Assembly: GCA_041485385.1 (NCBI GenBank)
Contig: JBGPJM010000167.1
Location: 1-11,175 of the forward strand
Source: JBGPJM01 sp041485385
GTDB lineage: Bacteria > Planctomycetota > Phycisphaerae > Phycisphaerales > UBA1924
DNA length: 11,175 nucleotides
Reading direction: 5' to 3'
In this document: positions 1-6,697 of the stretch, one piece after another
Position numbering within the stretch: the stretch's first letter is position 1
Layout of the letters: each line of letters starts with the position of its first letter
The notes under the pieces: model-generated
The model's database searches: none
What the model was told of the DNA's origin: nothing
The model's input: only the letters and a program-made list of their open reading frames with translations
Made by a program: the position numbers and the translations under genes

Positions 1-1
1 C

Positions 2-55
2 AACTCGCAGGACTTCTTTGATTTCCTGAATGACTTCTTTGCGGGGTGCGGATGA
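2..55 (+). CDS. C-terminal end of a GC-type dockerin-anchored protein (partial)
   Basis: Only the last 17 codons and the stop of a gene entering from the left edge are present. They read NSQDFFDFLNDFFAGCG, which is the second EF-hand-like repeat of the planctomycete GC-type dockerin tail. The tail is a C-terminal sorting or attachment domain found on exported proteins, so the missing part is probably a secreted or surface protein with a signal peptide. The same tail closes the convergent gene at 114-825 with only a few differences, but here one extra Gly follows the Gly-Cys pair. Nothing can be said about the function of the body of the protein. Confidence 0.75.
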   Translation, partial: NSQDFFDFLNDFFAGCG

Positions 56-113
56 ACTCCGTCGCCCGCCGCCGAGCGTCCGTCGGGAACGAGTGACTGG
101 CTCTGCGCGCCCC

Positions 114-825
114 CTAGCAGCCCGCGAAGAACGCCATCAGGAAGTCGAAGAAGTCCTGGCTGTTGGACACGCCGTTGGCGCTGAAATCGGCGTCCGTCCC
201 GCCGGCGAAGAAGGCCGTCAAGAAGTCGAGGAAGTCATGCGAGTTCAGCGTCCCGTCGCCGTTGAAATCAGCGGCGCACACCGGCACATCGACGGTAACA
301 CCCAGCTGCGTCGGGTAGATGTCCTGGATCCACCAGAACCCCGTGGGGTCCTCGCTCAAGCCCCAGACCCCTCGGAAGCCGGCGCCGCTCCCGCTGTTGT
401 CGGCGGTCCAGGCCCATTCGAACTGACCGCTCTGCGGCGTAAGGACCACCCAGTACGTCAAGCTCGCGCCCAGCGCCAGGCCGCTCGTGGTGAACGTCGT
501 GGGCGCAAGGGTCGCCGAATAGCCCGCCGGAGAAACGAGAACCCCCAGCAGGATGCCCGGCTCCAGACCGCCGTCGGCATGGATCTCCAGCTGGGCCACG
601 CCGGCGATCGGGTTCGCCAGGAGCAGCGTGACCGAGTTCAGCTTGTGCGGCAAGGCATCGGTGCCGAAGCTGGCCGTCAGCCGCCGACCGGCGGAGGCAC
701 TCTCTGTTCCCGCGGCGGCGTTCTCAAGGTTTGTTCGAGAGATCGTCGGCGCTCGCAAGCGCGGGCACGAGGCCGGCGATCGAGAGCAGCGACAGGGTGA
801 TGATTCGGCGTGTGCGTGTGAACAT
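114..825 (-). CDS. Choice-of-anchor R domain protein with GC-type dockerin tail, frameshifted after the signal peptide
   Basis: This is an exported protein of unknown ligand, about 236 residues once one frameshift is repaired. The start chosen is the ATG at 825-823, which has AGGAG 8 nt upstream and opens a clear Sec signal peptide: RTRR near the N-terminus, then a hydrophobic stretch ending PALASA, with cleavage likely after residue 26. That frame meets a stop at 724-726, seven residues later. The mature domain continues in another frame, and removing one base from the AAA at 730-732 joins them as ...DDLSNNLENAAAG. The body has the beta-rich pattern of choice-of-anchor R domains (LNSVTLLLAN, LEIHADGGLEPG, TTFTTSGLALGASLTYWVVL). 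It ends in two dockerin-like repeats. The first has a good calcium loop (DFNGDGTLNSHDF), the second a degenerate one (DFSANGVSNSQDF), and the protein finishes in FFAGC. The open frame running further upstream to 887 gives a Pro-rich, non-signal N-terminus and is not the real start. The role is probably cell-surface or extracellular; this is inference. Confidence 0.75.
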
Positions 826-833
826 TGGGAGCG

Positions 834-838
834 CTCCT
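834..838 (-). promoter_or_regulatory. Ribosome binding site deciding the start at 825
   Basis: AGGAG (minus strand) lies 8 nt before the ATG at 825-823. It supports the signal-peptide start over the longer open frame from 887, and so reveals the frameshift downstream. Confidence 0.65.
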
Positions 839-926
839 GGTCAATGGGGTGCGGCAGGGAAGCGAAGTTCGGCGGGGGCGGGGGCACCAGGGGCAGGGGT
901 ATCCGGGCCGCTCGGTGGGCGCGCTG

Positions 927-1725
927 TCAGGCAAGCGCCATAGGCGGCGTGCCCCCCCGAAGTCCAGCTGATGCTCCAGCGAGTCGGGATCGGTGGGCGT
1001 GGTGTCGAGCCCGGCCAGGCCGGGGTTGGCGTTAATCACGTTGTTGAACGAAGCGCTGGCGTGGGAGGTGTTGTCGGCGAGCCTGAGCAGCATCGCCGAG
1101 CTGTAGATGCCGTCGTTAGAGTTGGTGGTGGTGCGGGCCGTGCGCGAGCTGTACGGCGCGACCCGCTGGAAGACCCCGGTCGTGACCGTGTCGTTGAAGT
1201 AGAGCTGGCTGACGAAGCTGAACGTCGTCTGGCTTCCCGAGAACTTGCGGACCCGGAAATGGATGTGCACGGTGCGCCCGTTGTAGAACCCCGGGTAGAT
1301 CGTCAGGAACCGCACGTTCCCTTGGCTGTCGGCGGCCTGGTAGCCGCGCAGGAACCTCTGCCCAACCGTCCCCTGCGCCTGCACGTCCGAATACACGCCC
1401 AGGGCGTTGCAGTGCCAGATGTTCACGTAGCACCCGCTCACCGGCGAGCACGACCCGGCCTGGATCTCCGAGACGTTGAGCGCCAGGCGCAGCGGCAGCC
1501 CCTGCTGCACCACTCTCGAGACCGGATCGGACCGGATGTCCGCGCGGTTGAGCATCTCGTCCACCCAGTGCGGCCCTTCCGTCTGGCTCGGGTTGGGCGT
1601 GCAGGTCGGCCGGGCCATCGCCTCCCGCGCACCGCCGAGGCGGCGAACATCGCGACGCCCGTGGCCCCCAGCTGCAGCGCATCGCGCCGGGTATACACCG
1701 TGTGGTTCGAGCTCTCGCTGTTCAT
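927..1725 (-). pseudogene. Exported intradiol ring-cleavage dioxygenase, with two apparent 1-nt deletions
   Basis: When repaired this is a 266-residue secreted relative of protocatechuate 3,4-dioxygenase and catechol dioxygenase, non-haem Fe(III) enzymes that open catechol-type rings between the two hydroxyls. The N-terminus has a Tat-type signal (TRRDALQLGATG followed by an Ala-rich stretch). In repaired numbering the Fe ligands are visible: Tyr112 in GVYSD, Tyr148 in IYPGFYNGRT, and His154 and His156 in HIHF. NIWHCNALG is the family's usual run before the first Tyr. The first break lies between the signal and MARPTCTP; adding a G to the GGG at 1624-1626 gives ...AVRGEAMARPTC. The second is the seven-base G run at 952-958, where an eighth G gives the natural end DFGGGTPPMALA and stop at 927-929. 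A ribosome site AGGAG at 1739-1735 sits 9 nt before the ATG. The gene is divergent from the sigma factor. The substrate is unknown. Both breaks are in G runs, so the gene may be intact in the organism. Confidence 0.8.
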
Positions 1726-1734
1726 CGGATGGAT

Positions 1735-1739
1735 CTCCT
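1735..1739 (-). promoter_or_regulatory. Ribosome binding site of the dioxygenase
   Basis: AGGAG (minus strand) is 9 nt before the ATG at 1725-1723. It supports the Tat-signal start rather than any of the longer overlapping open frames. Confidence 0.6.
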
Positions 1740-1978
1740 GGCGCACGAGGGGTCGAATCGGTGCTTCTCCGCCGCGGCGGGCGACCGCGACGGCCCGTTC
1801 CAGGGAGGCGCCGGCGGTCATGGGCGACGCCGTGCCCACCGGGCCCGGTGCACTCACGGGTCCCGGCGGCACACTCAAGTTGTCGCCGAAGGCCCGGAGA
1901 GGGACACGATTGCGAACGTTTCTTGGCGATTCGCACCCGCAGGATGTCCCCGAGGGGGCGGGCGCCGACAATACCACC

Positions 1979-1984
1979 AGGGAG
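1979..1984 (+). promoter_or_regulatory. Ribosome binding site of the sigma factor
   Basis: AGGGAG sits 7 nt before the GTG at 1992. This GTG is one base out of frame with the conserved sigma domain, so the site is the main reason to place the start here and infer a frameshift just downstream. Confidence 0.5.
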
Positions 1985-1991
1985 AGCCTGC

Positions 1992-2530
1992 GTGCGCACC
2001 GACACAGACAGGATGCCAAGGCGGTCTTCGAGATCCTCGTGCACGAGCACGCGGACATGCTCGAGGGGTATCTTCGCTCGCTCCTGGGCGCCGGTTCCAG
2101 CGTCGATGACCTCTTCCAGGAGACCATGCTGGTCGCCTGGCGCCGCCTCGGGGACTTTGACCGCTCGCGCTCCTTCGCCGCGTGGGTCCGCGGTATCGCA
2201 CAGGTGCTCGTCCTCGAGTACGCGCGCAAGCGGGCCCTCCGCCCCATGACGACCGACCCGCACGTGCTCGCCGAGATGGACCGCCGGTTCGAGGCGCTGG
2301 CCAGGTCTCCCGGCGACACCCTCTCCGACCGCGCCGAGCGCCTGTTCAACTGCCCCGCCAGGCTGCCCGAGACCATGCGGGAAGCGATCAACTTGGTCTA
2401 CGCGCGCAGCCTGCCGATCGTGGCCGCGGCCGCCTCCGTCGGCTCCAGCGAGGAGACGCTCAAGAAGCGCGTGCAGCGCGCCAGGCAACTGCTGGCCGAG
2501 TGCGTCGGCGCCGGGGAGGCCGGCCCATGA
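1992..2530 (+). CDS. ECF-type RNA polymerase sigma factor, probable 1-nt frameshift near the start
   Basis: This is a two-domain sigma-70 family factor of about 179 residues (repaired) that would direct RNA polymerase to a small regulon. Region 2 is clear: AVFEILVHEHADML, then SVDDLFQETMLVAWRRL, which is the core-binding and -10 recognition helix, then an aromatic/basic DRSRSFAAWVRGIA. Region 4 follows, from LFNCPARLPETMREAINLVY to the helix-turn-helix SSEETLKKRVQRARQLLAECV. The conserved frame has no good start close upstream. The GTG at 1992 has a good ribosome site but reads VRTDTDR and then leaves the frame; one base added near 2009-2011 restores VRTDTD-x-DAKAVFEIL. An alternative is the in-frame GTG at 2039, which would lose part of region 2. 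The stop overlaps the next ATG as ATGA at 2527-2530, implying coupled translation with a cognate regulator. Closest in style to the large ECF groups of planctomycetes (Rhodopirellula type); subgroup not certain. Confidence 0.85.
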
Positions 2531-2945
2531 CCCCACCCAGCGCTCCGCCGTCTGATGGACCCGCGCGGGGCGATGAGAGGACCGTCGAGACGGTCCCTGG
2601 AACCTCGGCGGGCACGACCGCCACCGAGCTCGTCGCGCACGGCCTGCTGGAATACCTACTACCCGCCGTGGTCGATGGACGGTGACTTGTTGCTGGTCGA
2701 CTCCCTTGACCGCTTGCTGGAGCAGCTCCCGGGAAGGTATACGCTGGAGCGCGGCGCAGCCGAGCCGCCTGCAAACGGCGTCGCACCCCTCGACCACATC
2801 ACCCGCCGCGCGCATCGATCGGACCGGCCCCATGCCAAACCACGTGGATCTGTGGATCGATCCGACGACCCGTCTGCCGGAGCGCGTCGATACCCCCGAC
2901 CTGAATGATGCCTGGTTCACCCCCGAGCATCACGCCGGCCGGTAG
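2527..2945 (+). pseudogene. Remnant of the sigma factor's partner, possibly a LolA/RseB-like regulator
   Basis: Translation is coupled to the sigma factor through an ATGA overlap, the usual place for an anti-sigma or regulator gene. Frame 1 runs 52 codons (MTPPSAPPSDG...TATELVAHGLLEYLL) and stops at 2683-2685. Plausible protein then continues in a second frame from about 2650 (MDGDLLLVDSLDRLLEQLPG, RYTLE, ANGVAPLDHIT). It continues in a third frame from about 2810 (RIDRTGPMPNHVDLWIDP, TTRLPERV, DAWFTPEHHAGR), ending at the stop 2943-2945. Total coding capacity is only about 139 codons. 'LWIDPTTRLPERV' resembles the end of LolA/RseB-like beta-sheet proteins, in which a sugar- or lipoprotein-like fold reports envelope state; this is a weak inference from memory. 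Two shifts plus the short length suggest an internal deletion and true decay, not just base-calling error. The gene converges on the GH116 gene, 10 nt apart. Confidence 0.5.
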
Positions 2946-2955
2946 TCGCTCGCTT

Positions 2956-5900
2956 TCACCACGACCATGCGACAGTGAGAGATTGACCCGCGGCAAGGCT
3001 GACGGGCCGCGCAAGGATCGCCGCGGCGCGCGGGGCGTTGAGCTTGACGGTCGGTGCCGGGAGCTGCTCGCGCCCCAGGGCGGCGCTGGCTCGTGCGTTG
3101 GCCACGCCTTCAGGAAGATCCGTGCCGACCGCGCTGAGGTCGAGCGTCCCCCAGCGCAGCTCGATCGTGCTCGTCTGCGTGCGCCCGCTGCGGGTCTGCC
3201 TGAGCAGGCCCCAGCCCAGCGCGCCGGCAAAGAACGCCGCGAAGTTCTCGGGCGAGACGCGCGGGGCAAGCGCAAGCAGCCCCGCCGGCCCGTCGTAATG
3301 GAACCCGCAGAGCGCCTGGAACACGCCCCACGACGCCATGGCCCGCGCATAGTGGTCGCCGCACTCGACCTCGTTCCACGGGTTGTGCAGGGTGCCGTCA
3401 TATCGCTCGTCGACCGCTTTGACGATGACCAGGCCCTCGTCGAGAAGACCCTCGGCGACCATCCCGGCCGCGGTCTGGTACTCGCAGCCGGTCCAGACTT
3501 CGTCGCGGTAACGGACGGGCTCATTGGGCGGAGCGATGCGCCCGCCCCGCGGCCACGTGCAGACGAAGAGGCCGCCATCGCGGTCGCGGACGAAGTACCG
3601 CTCGGGCGGGAACTTCTCGTTGTAGGGGCCGACGGCTGGGGCCCAGTTGTAGCGATAGATGCTGCGGAGCGCCGTGCGGGCCTTCTCCTCGTCGTAGATC
3701 GCCGGGAGGCCTAACAGACGAGCCCAAGTCTGGCCGAAGAGCTGGTCGGTAAGGCAGCCGTCGCCATATTGGAAGTTGGCCTGGGCGGCGTCCTCGGGGA
3801 TCTTCTGGACGAAGTACTCGCCGTTGAAAAGGGTCTTCTCGGTGAACTCGCGCCCGCGCCGGGCGAGGTCACGGTAGCGCCGCGCGGTGTCGGCCTCGCC
3901 CATGCACCCGGCCATCTCCGCGGCGGCCAGGAGCGCCGCAAGGTAGAGCGAGCCCACGAAGGTGTTGGGACCCTCGAAGTTGATGTCGAACGTGTTGTGC
4001 TGCGTGGTCTCGATGATGCCGTCGGGCTCGGACTCGCCGCCGGCCTTGCGAACCTGGGCGTCCTTGGCGACCTGGTACTCCATCGCCTTCTTGATGCGGG
4101 GCCAGTTGGCCCTCAGGAACGAGTCGTCGGGGGAACAGAGGTGCTCGCGGTACGACTTCAGGATCGTGCCCGACTGCCCGTCCGCGGCGTACTCGAAGCC
4201 GTTGGAGACCTCGCCGCGGAACGCCACTCGCCCCGTCGCCTCCTCGAAGCCGGTGCCGAAGTCCTGCATAACGCGTGCCGAGCGGGCCAGCTCGGGGAAG
4301 AGGCGTGCCTCGGCGTGGGAGTAGTTCCACACGTGCGTGCAGGTGCCGTGGCAGCAGCCGACGCCCTCCCACCCCCAGAATCGCCCGTTCTTCCACCATT
4401 GCGCCGTGCCGGTGGCGAGGTTGGCCGTGGGCATCATGAGGCGCAGCGCGAGCCACCAGGGGAGCGTGGTGTCCTCGTAGAAAGTCTTGCGGAACAGTTC
4501 CGTCTGGTCCCAGAGCCGCTTGTCGTTGGCGGCGACGTACTGGGCGGCCGCGAGGGCGCTGTCGAACCAGTTCGTGTACATCTGCCCTTGGCCGGTGTGC
4601 AGGTTGGGGAAGTGCCAGGCGACGAGAAAGACGAGCTCTGCGGATTCACCGGGCTTGAGGTTGAACGGCGCGTGGATGACGCCGACGGGCGTGGCCGAGG
4701 ATTCACCCTGAGCAAGGTCCGGCCCGTCGGGCGGCGTCGAGGCGCCGGTGCCGGTGCGCGCCGGTCCCTGGCGGTCCGCGCCCGCTCCGGCCTTGCCGAG
4801 GAACGCCAGGCACATCGTGCCGCTGGAGAGCGAGTCGGGGCGCGGGCGCCGGAGGTCGGCGGGGAGAGTATCGACGAGGCGGATGTCGTCAACGTTGATG
4901 TGCCCCCAGGGGCCGGTGGCGCTGTCGATGATCTGCAGGCGCGCTGTCTTTCCCTGCAGGTCGCGGAGGTCCCACAGGCGCGGCCCGAGCTTCTCCTCCG
5001 CCCTGCCGGTGGCCGTGCGGATGACCTTCCCCTCCACCAGGAGGTTCATGCACGTGCTGCCCTTGTGGTTGCCGCCGCCGATAAGGAACACCAGGAATGC
5101 GCGATCGATCGTGAACTCATCGCTGGTGAGCTTGCCCGTGTGCTTGTCACCGGCAGCGGTCCCCTCCCCGCCGCGGAAGGAGTTCACAAGGCCCTTGCCG
5201 GTGAAACCGGAGACGGGATTCTGATCGGCCTCTGTCCCGCGGGAAGGGCCCTTGCCGAAGGCGGTTCCTTCGGCGGTCCAGCCCATATAAGCGTCGCCCT
5301 CGAAGCCGGCGATCACTCGGTCGGGGCGGGGGTTCTCCGGCACAGGCGTCGGAACCGCGTCCATGAGAACAGCAGTGAGGTCGCCGGCCCGTTGGACGCG
5401 ATTGCGCCGCGCGACCGGGCCGTCGTCGGATGAGTCGACGCGCTCGACACCGTTCTCCAGCCAGCCGGAGAGCATGCCGGCAATCGGCTTGCCATGCCGG
5501 CTGGTGAGGGTGAACCGCAGAACGGTGCACGGAAGAGCGGAGTCCTTGGCACTCGTGGGGCAGAACGGGGAGTAGGCGCGGAGTGTGATCGCGAGCGGTG
5601 GAGGAGAGGTCGAGGGCGGGTTCGGGCGCTCAGCGCCGGCGCCTCCCTGTCGATCGGCGCTCCGTCCACCGGCATACCGGATCTCGGCGACCGGGTATTC
5701 GCCGATGAACTCGACCGCGTCGTAGTGCCCGCCGTTCTCGGGATCGGCTAGGACCGTCTGCCATGTGCCGCCCGCGGCGTCCGCGGCGCGAAGAGCGAAT
5801 CCCTGCTGGAGCTGACGCTCGGGCGGGCGGGCCTTGTAGTTCTCGCTCCCGTACCCCGTCGAGTTGAGCCGCCCGTCCACATGCCACTCGCCGAGCGTGC

Positions 5901-6171
5901 CGTCTCCCAGGATGTACAACTGCCCAGCGCAGATCCCCCCCACCGGCATGCCGATGGCTAGGCGGCTGCGCCCCCTGTAGACCCGCCGTTGGCCGCGCTG
6001 TTTGAGTGCGCCCAGCATCTCGGGCGTGACACCCTTGTCAGCGGGGATTAGGCGGGTGAACGTGGGCTGCGGCTGGGGCCCGCCCAAGACGGGAAGGGTG
6101 AGCAGGCCGCCGCCGGCCGCGGCGGTGGTGGTCCCGGCAATCTTGATGAAGTCGCGGCGGTCGATTGGCAT
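2956..6171 (-). CDS. Tat-exported GH116-family glycoside hydrolase with inserted beta-sandwich module
   Basis: A 1071-residue enzyme of the GBA2/DUF608 type, expected to hydrolyse beta-linked glucosides or xylosides by a retaining mechanism outside the cytoplasm. Residues 1-31 are a Tat signal (DRRDFIKIAGTT, then an Ala/Gly-rich stretch). The GH116 N-terminal domain starts near 50 (MPVGGICAGQLYILGDGTLG) and includes LRAYSPFCPTSAKDSALP. It is interrupted at about 288-434 by a separate beta-rich module (FEGDAYMGW, FLIGGGNHKGSTCMNLLV, GPWGHINVDDIRLVD). It resumes near 489 after a Gly/Pro-rich linker. The alpha-barrel follows from about 545, with WGWEGVGCCHGTCTHVWNY and HNTFDINFEGPNT. By family alignment from memory the nucleophile is probably Glu602 and the acid/base Asp729. 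Their 127-residue spacing matches the archaeal GH116 enzyme SSO1353 as I recall it. There is no strong ribosome site. The frame is intact over 3.2 kb. It is divergent from the GH172 gene set. The exact substrate is not readable. Confidence 0.9.
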   Translation of the reverse strand: MPIDRRDFIKIAGTTTAAAGGGLLTLPVLGGPQPQPTFTRLIPADKGVTPEMLGALKQRGQRRVYRGRSRLAIGMPVGGICAGQLYILGDGTLGEWHVDGRLNSTGYGSENYKARPPERQLQQGFALRAADAAGGTWQTVLADPENGGHYDAVEFIGEYPVAEIRYAGGRSADRQGGAGAERPNPPSTSPPPLAITLRAYSPFCPTSAKDSALPCTVLRFTLTSRHGKPIAGMLSGWLENGVERVDSSDDGPVARRNRVQRAGDLTAVLMDAVPTPVPENPRPDRVIAGFEGDAYMGWTAEGTAFGKGPSRGTEADQNPVSGFTGKGLVNSFRGGEGTAAGDKHTGKLTSDEFTIDRAFLVFLIGGGNHKGSTCMNLLVEGKVIRTATGRAEEKLGPRLWDLRDLQGKTARLQIIDSATGPWGHINVDDIRLVDTLPADLRRPRPDSLSSGTMCLAFLGKAGAGADRQGPARTGTGASTPPDGPDLAQGESSATPVGVIHAPFNLKPGESAELVFLVAWHFPNLHTGQGQMYTNWFDSALAAAQYVAANDKRLWDQTELFRKTFYEDTTLPWWLALRLMMPTANLATGTAQWWKNGRFWGWEGVGCCHGTCTHVWNYSHAEARLFPELARSARVMQDFGTGFEEATGRVAFRGEVSNGFEYAADGQSGTILKSYREHLCSPDDSFLRANWPRIKKAMEYQVAKDAQVRKAGGESEPDGIIETTQHNTFDINFEGPNTFVGSLYLAALLAAAEMAGCMGEADTARRYRDLARRGREFTEKTLFNGEYFVQKIPEDAAQANFQYGDGCLTDQLFGQTWARLLGLPAIYDEEKARTALRSIYRYNWAPAVGPYNEKFPPERYFVRDRDGGLFVCTWPRGGRIAPPNEPVRYRDEVWTGCEYQTAAGMVAEGLLDEGLVIVKAVDERYDGTLHNPWNEVECGDHYARAMASWGVFQALCGFHYDGPAGLLALAPRVSPENFAAFFAGALGWGLLRQTRSGRTQTSTIELRWGTLDLSAVGTDLPEGVANARASAALGREQLPAPTVKLNAPRAAAILARPVSLAAGQSLTVAWSW
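4867..5310 (-). other. Inserted lectin-like/CBM-like module within the GH116 gene
   Basis: This encodes about residues 288-434 of the GH116 protein. The segment opens with AGFEGDAYMGWTAEG, continues through PVSGFTGKGLVNSF and FLIGGGNHKGSTCMNLLV, and closes with GHINVDDIRLVD. This pattern is familiar from beta-sandwich modules attached to GH32 levanase-type and other planctomycete hydrolases, where they probably bind carbohydrate. Here it lies inside the GH116 N-terminal domain, not at an end. Recognition is from memory of the motif; ligand unknown. Confidence 0.55.
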
Positions 6172-6332
6172 GACAACAGCGTACTTCGCGGGCGGGTGGG
6201 CCGCGACCGGCGGGGGTAACTAGGTTTGGTATCGGTCTGGAACTGCCCAGCCGACCATCGCCCGCAACTGAGAGATTTGCGGCCCCGTCGAGAGAGGAGG
6301 CCAGCGGGAGTCACGAGAAGAGGAGCCAGGCG
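6172..6332. promoter_or_regulatory. Divergent intergenic region upstream of GH116 and the BTRD1 relic
   Basis: These 161 nt should hold the promoter for the minus-strand GH116 gene and, originally, that of the plus-strand relic. No strong -10/-35 pair, operator palindrome or hairpin could be fixed by eye. Purine-rich GAGAGAGGAGG lies at 6291-6301 but has no start codon at a suitable distance. Confidence 0.3.
6321..6325 (+). promoter_or_regulatory. Ribosome binding site of the BTRD1 relic
   Basis: AGGAG is 7 nt before the ATG at 6333 that opens a signal peptide. It shows that the broken frame was once a real gene. Confidence 0.6.
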
Positions 6333-6652
6333 ATGTCATCGTTGACGAAGCGTGTCGGGATGGTGCTCGGGGCGGCGGTGATGGCCGTGTGCACGACGGC
6401 GATGGCTCCGTCGGACCAGGAGCAGACGACGCCGACGGGGTGGCGGTGGTGATACAACGTCGATGAGTCGGTGATCAGTAGCAGCGTGAGCGAGGGGTAC
6501 CGGCCGACGAACATCGAGGCCGCGTCGGTCTCTCCGCTGCGGTTCAACGCAGTGATGGTGCAGAATAATACCGGGACTACGCGAAGGGGTGGTCGTGGTA
6601 CTACGGGATCACCGAGGACCAGGTGAACAACTTCGCCAGCCCGCATCGGGTA
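6333..6652 (+). pseudogene. Relic of a secreted protein with BTRD1-type tandem repeats (polyglycine hydrolase-like)
   Basis: From the ATG at 6333 a Sec signal peptide is seen (SLTKRVGMVLGAAVMAVC, cleavage likely after TAMA, residue 25). The mature part begins TTPTGWRW and hits an in-frame TGA at 6450-6452. Translation past it gives YNVDESVISSSVSEGYRPT, SPLRFNAVMVQNNTG. One base missing from the GGG at 6573-6575 then shifts the frame, after which DYAKGWSWYYGITEDQVNNF follows. The W-x-W-Y-Y, EGYRPT and Y-x-K-GW-x-WYYG pattern is that of the bacterial tandem repeat domain BTRD1, found in secreted proteins including polyglycine-hydrolase relatives, usually as several repeats before a beta-lactamase-like domain. 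Only about one and a half repeats remain, and the sequence then runs into the GH172 gene. An internal stop, a frameshift and loss of the 3' part make this a decayed gene. Its product, if any, is not functional. Confidence 0.6.
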
Positions 6653-6686
6653 GACTGCCGAGCGCGGCGCCGGGATGGCGCTGCAT

Positions 6687-6690
6687 GGAG
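6687..6690 (+). promoter_or_regulatory. Ribosome binding site deciding the GH172 start
   Basis: GGAG lies 7 nt before the ATG at 6698, which opens a good signal peptide. The same frame is open further upstream to an ATG at 6623, but that stretch encodes the tail of the BTRD1 relic. Confidence 0.6.
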
Positions 6691-6697
6691 ACGAGCC

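Larger units (their letters stand above)
1726..1991. promoter_or_regulatory. Divergent intergenic region between dioxygenase and sigma factor
   Basis: These 266 nt separate two outward-facing genes, so promoters for both must lie here or within the neighbouring starts. No reading frame in it has a recognisable product. A GCGAACGTTTCTTGG stretch near 1912-1926 contains a GAAC core reminiscent of ECF-type -35 elements, but no matching -10 could be fixed. I see no strong hairpin or riboswitch. Confidence 0.35.

Noticed and set aside
56..113. Bidirectional terminator between the convergent dockerin genes
   Set aside because: No stem of useful length followed by a T-run on either strand could be found by eye.
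971..1991. Upstream extension of the sigma factor frame
   Set aside because: It runs antisense through the dioxygenase with no domain and no ribosome site; the sigma domain begins only after 1992.
677..2920. Very long open frame on the minus strand across dioxygenase, sigma factor and beyond
   Set aside because: Only its middle part (dioxygenase catalytic domain) is real. The rest is antisense to the sigma factor and is Arg/Gly/Pro-rich, as expected from high-GC shadow frames.
3769..5433. Long plus-strand open frame inside the GH116 gene
   Set aside because: It lies opposite an intact, clearly recognised enzyme and has the Ala/Arg/Gly/Val-rich composition of a shadow frame with no motif.
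6450..6452. In-frame TGA in the BTRD1 relic read as selenocysteine
   Set aside because: There is no evident downstream hairpin, the position corresponds to an aromatic residue in the repeat, and a second frameshift follows; a nonsense change is simpler.
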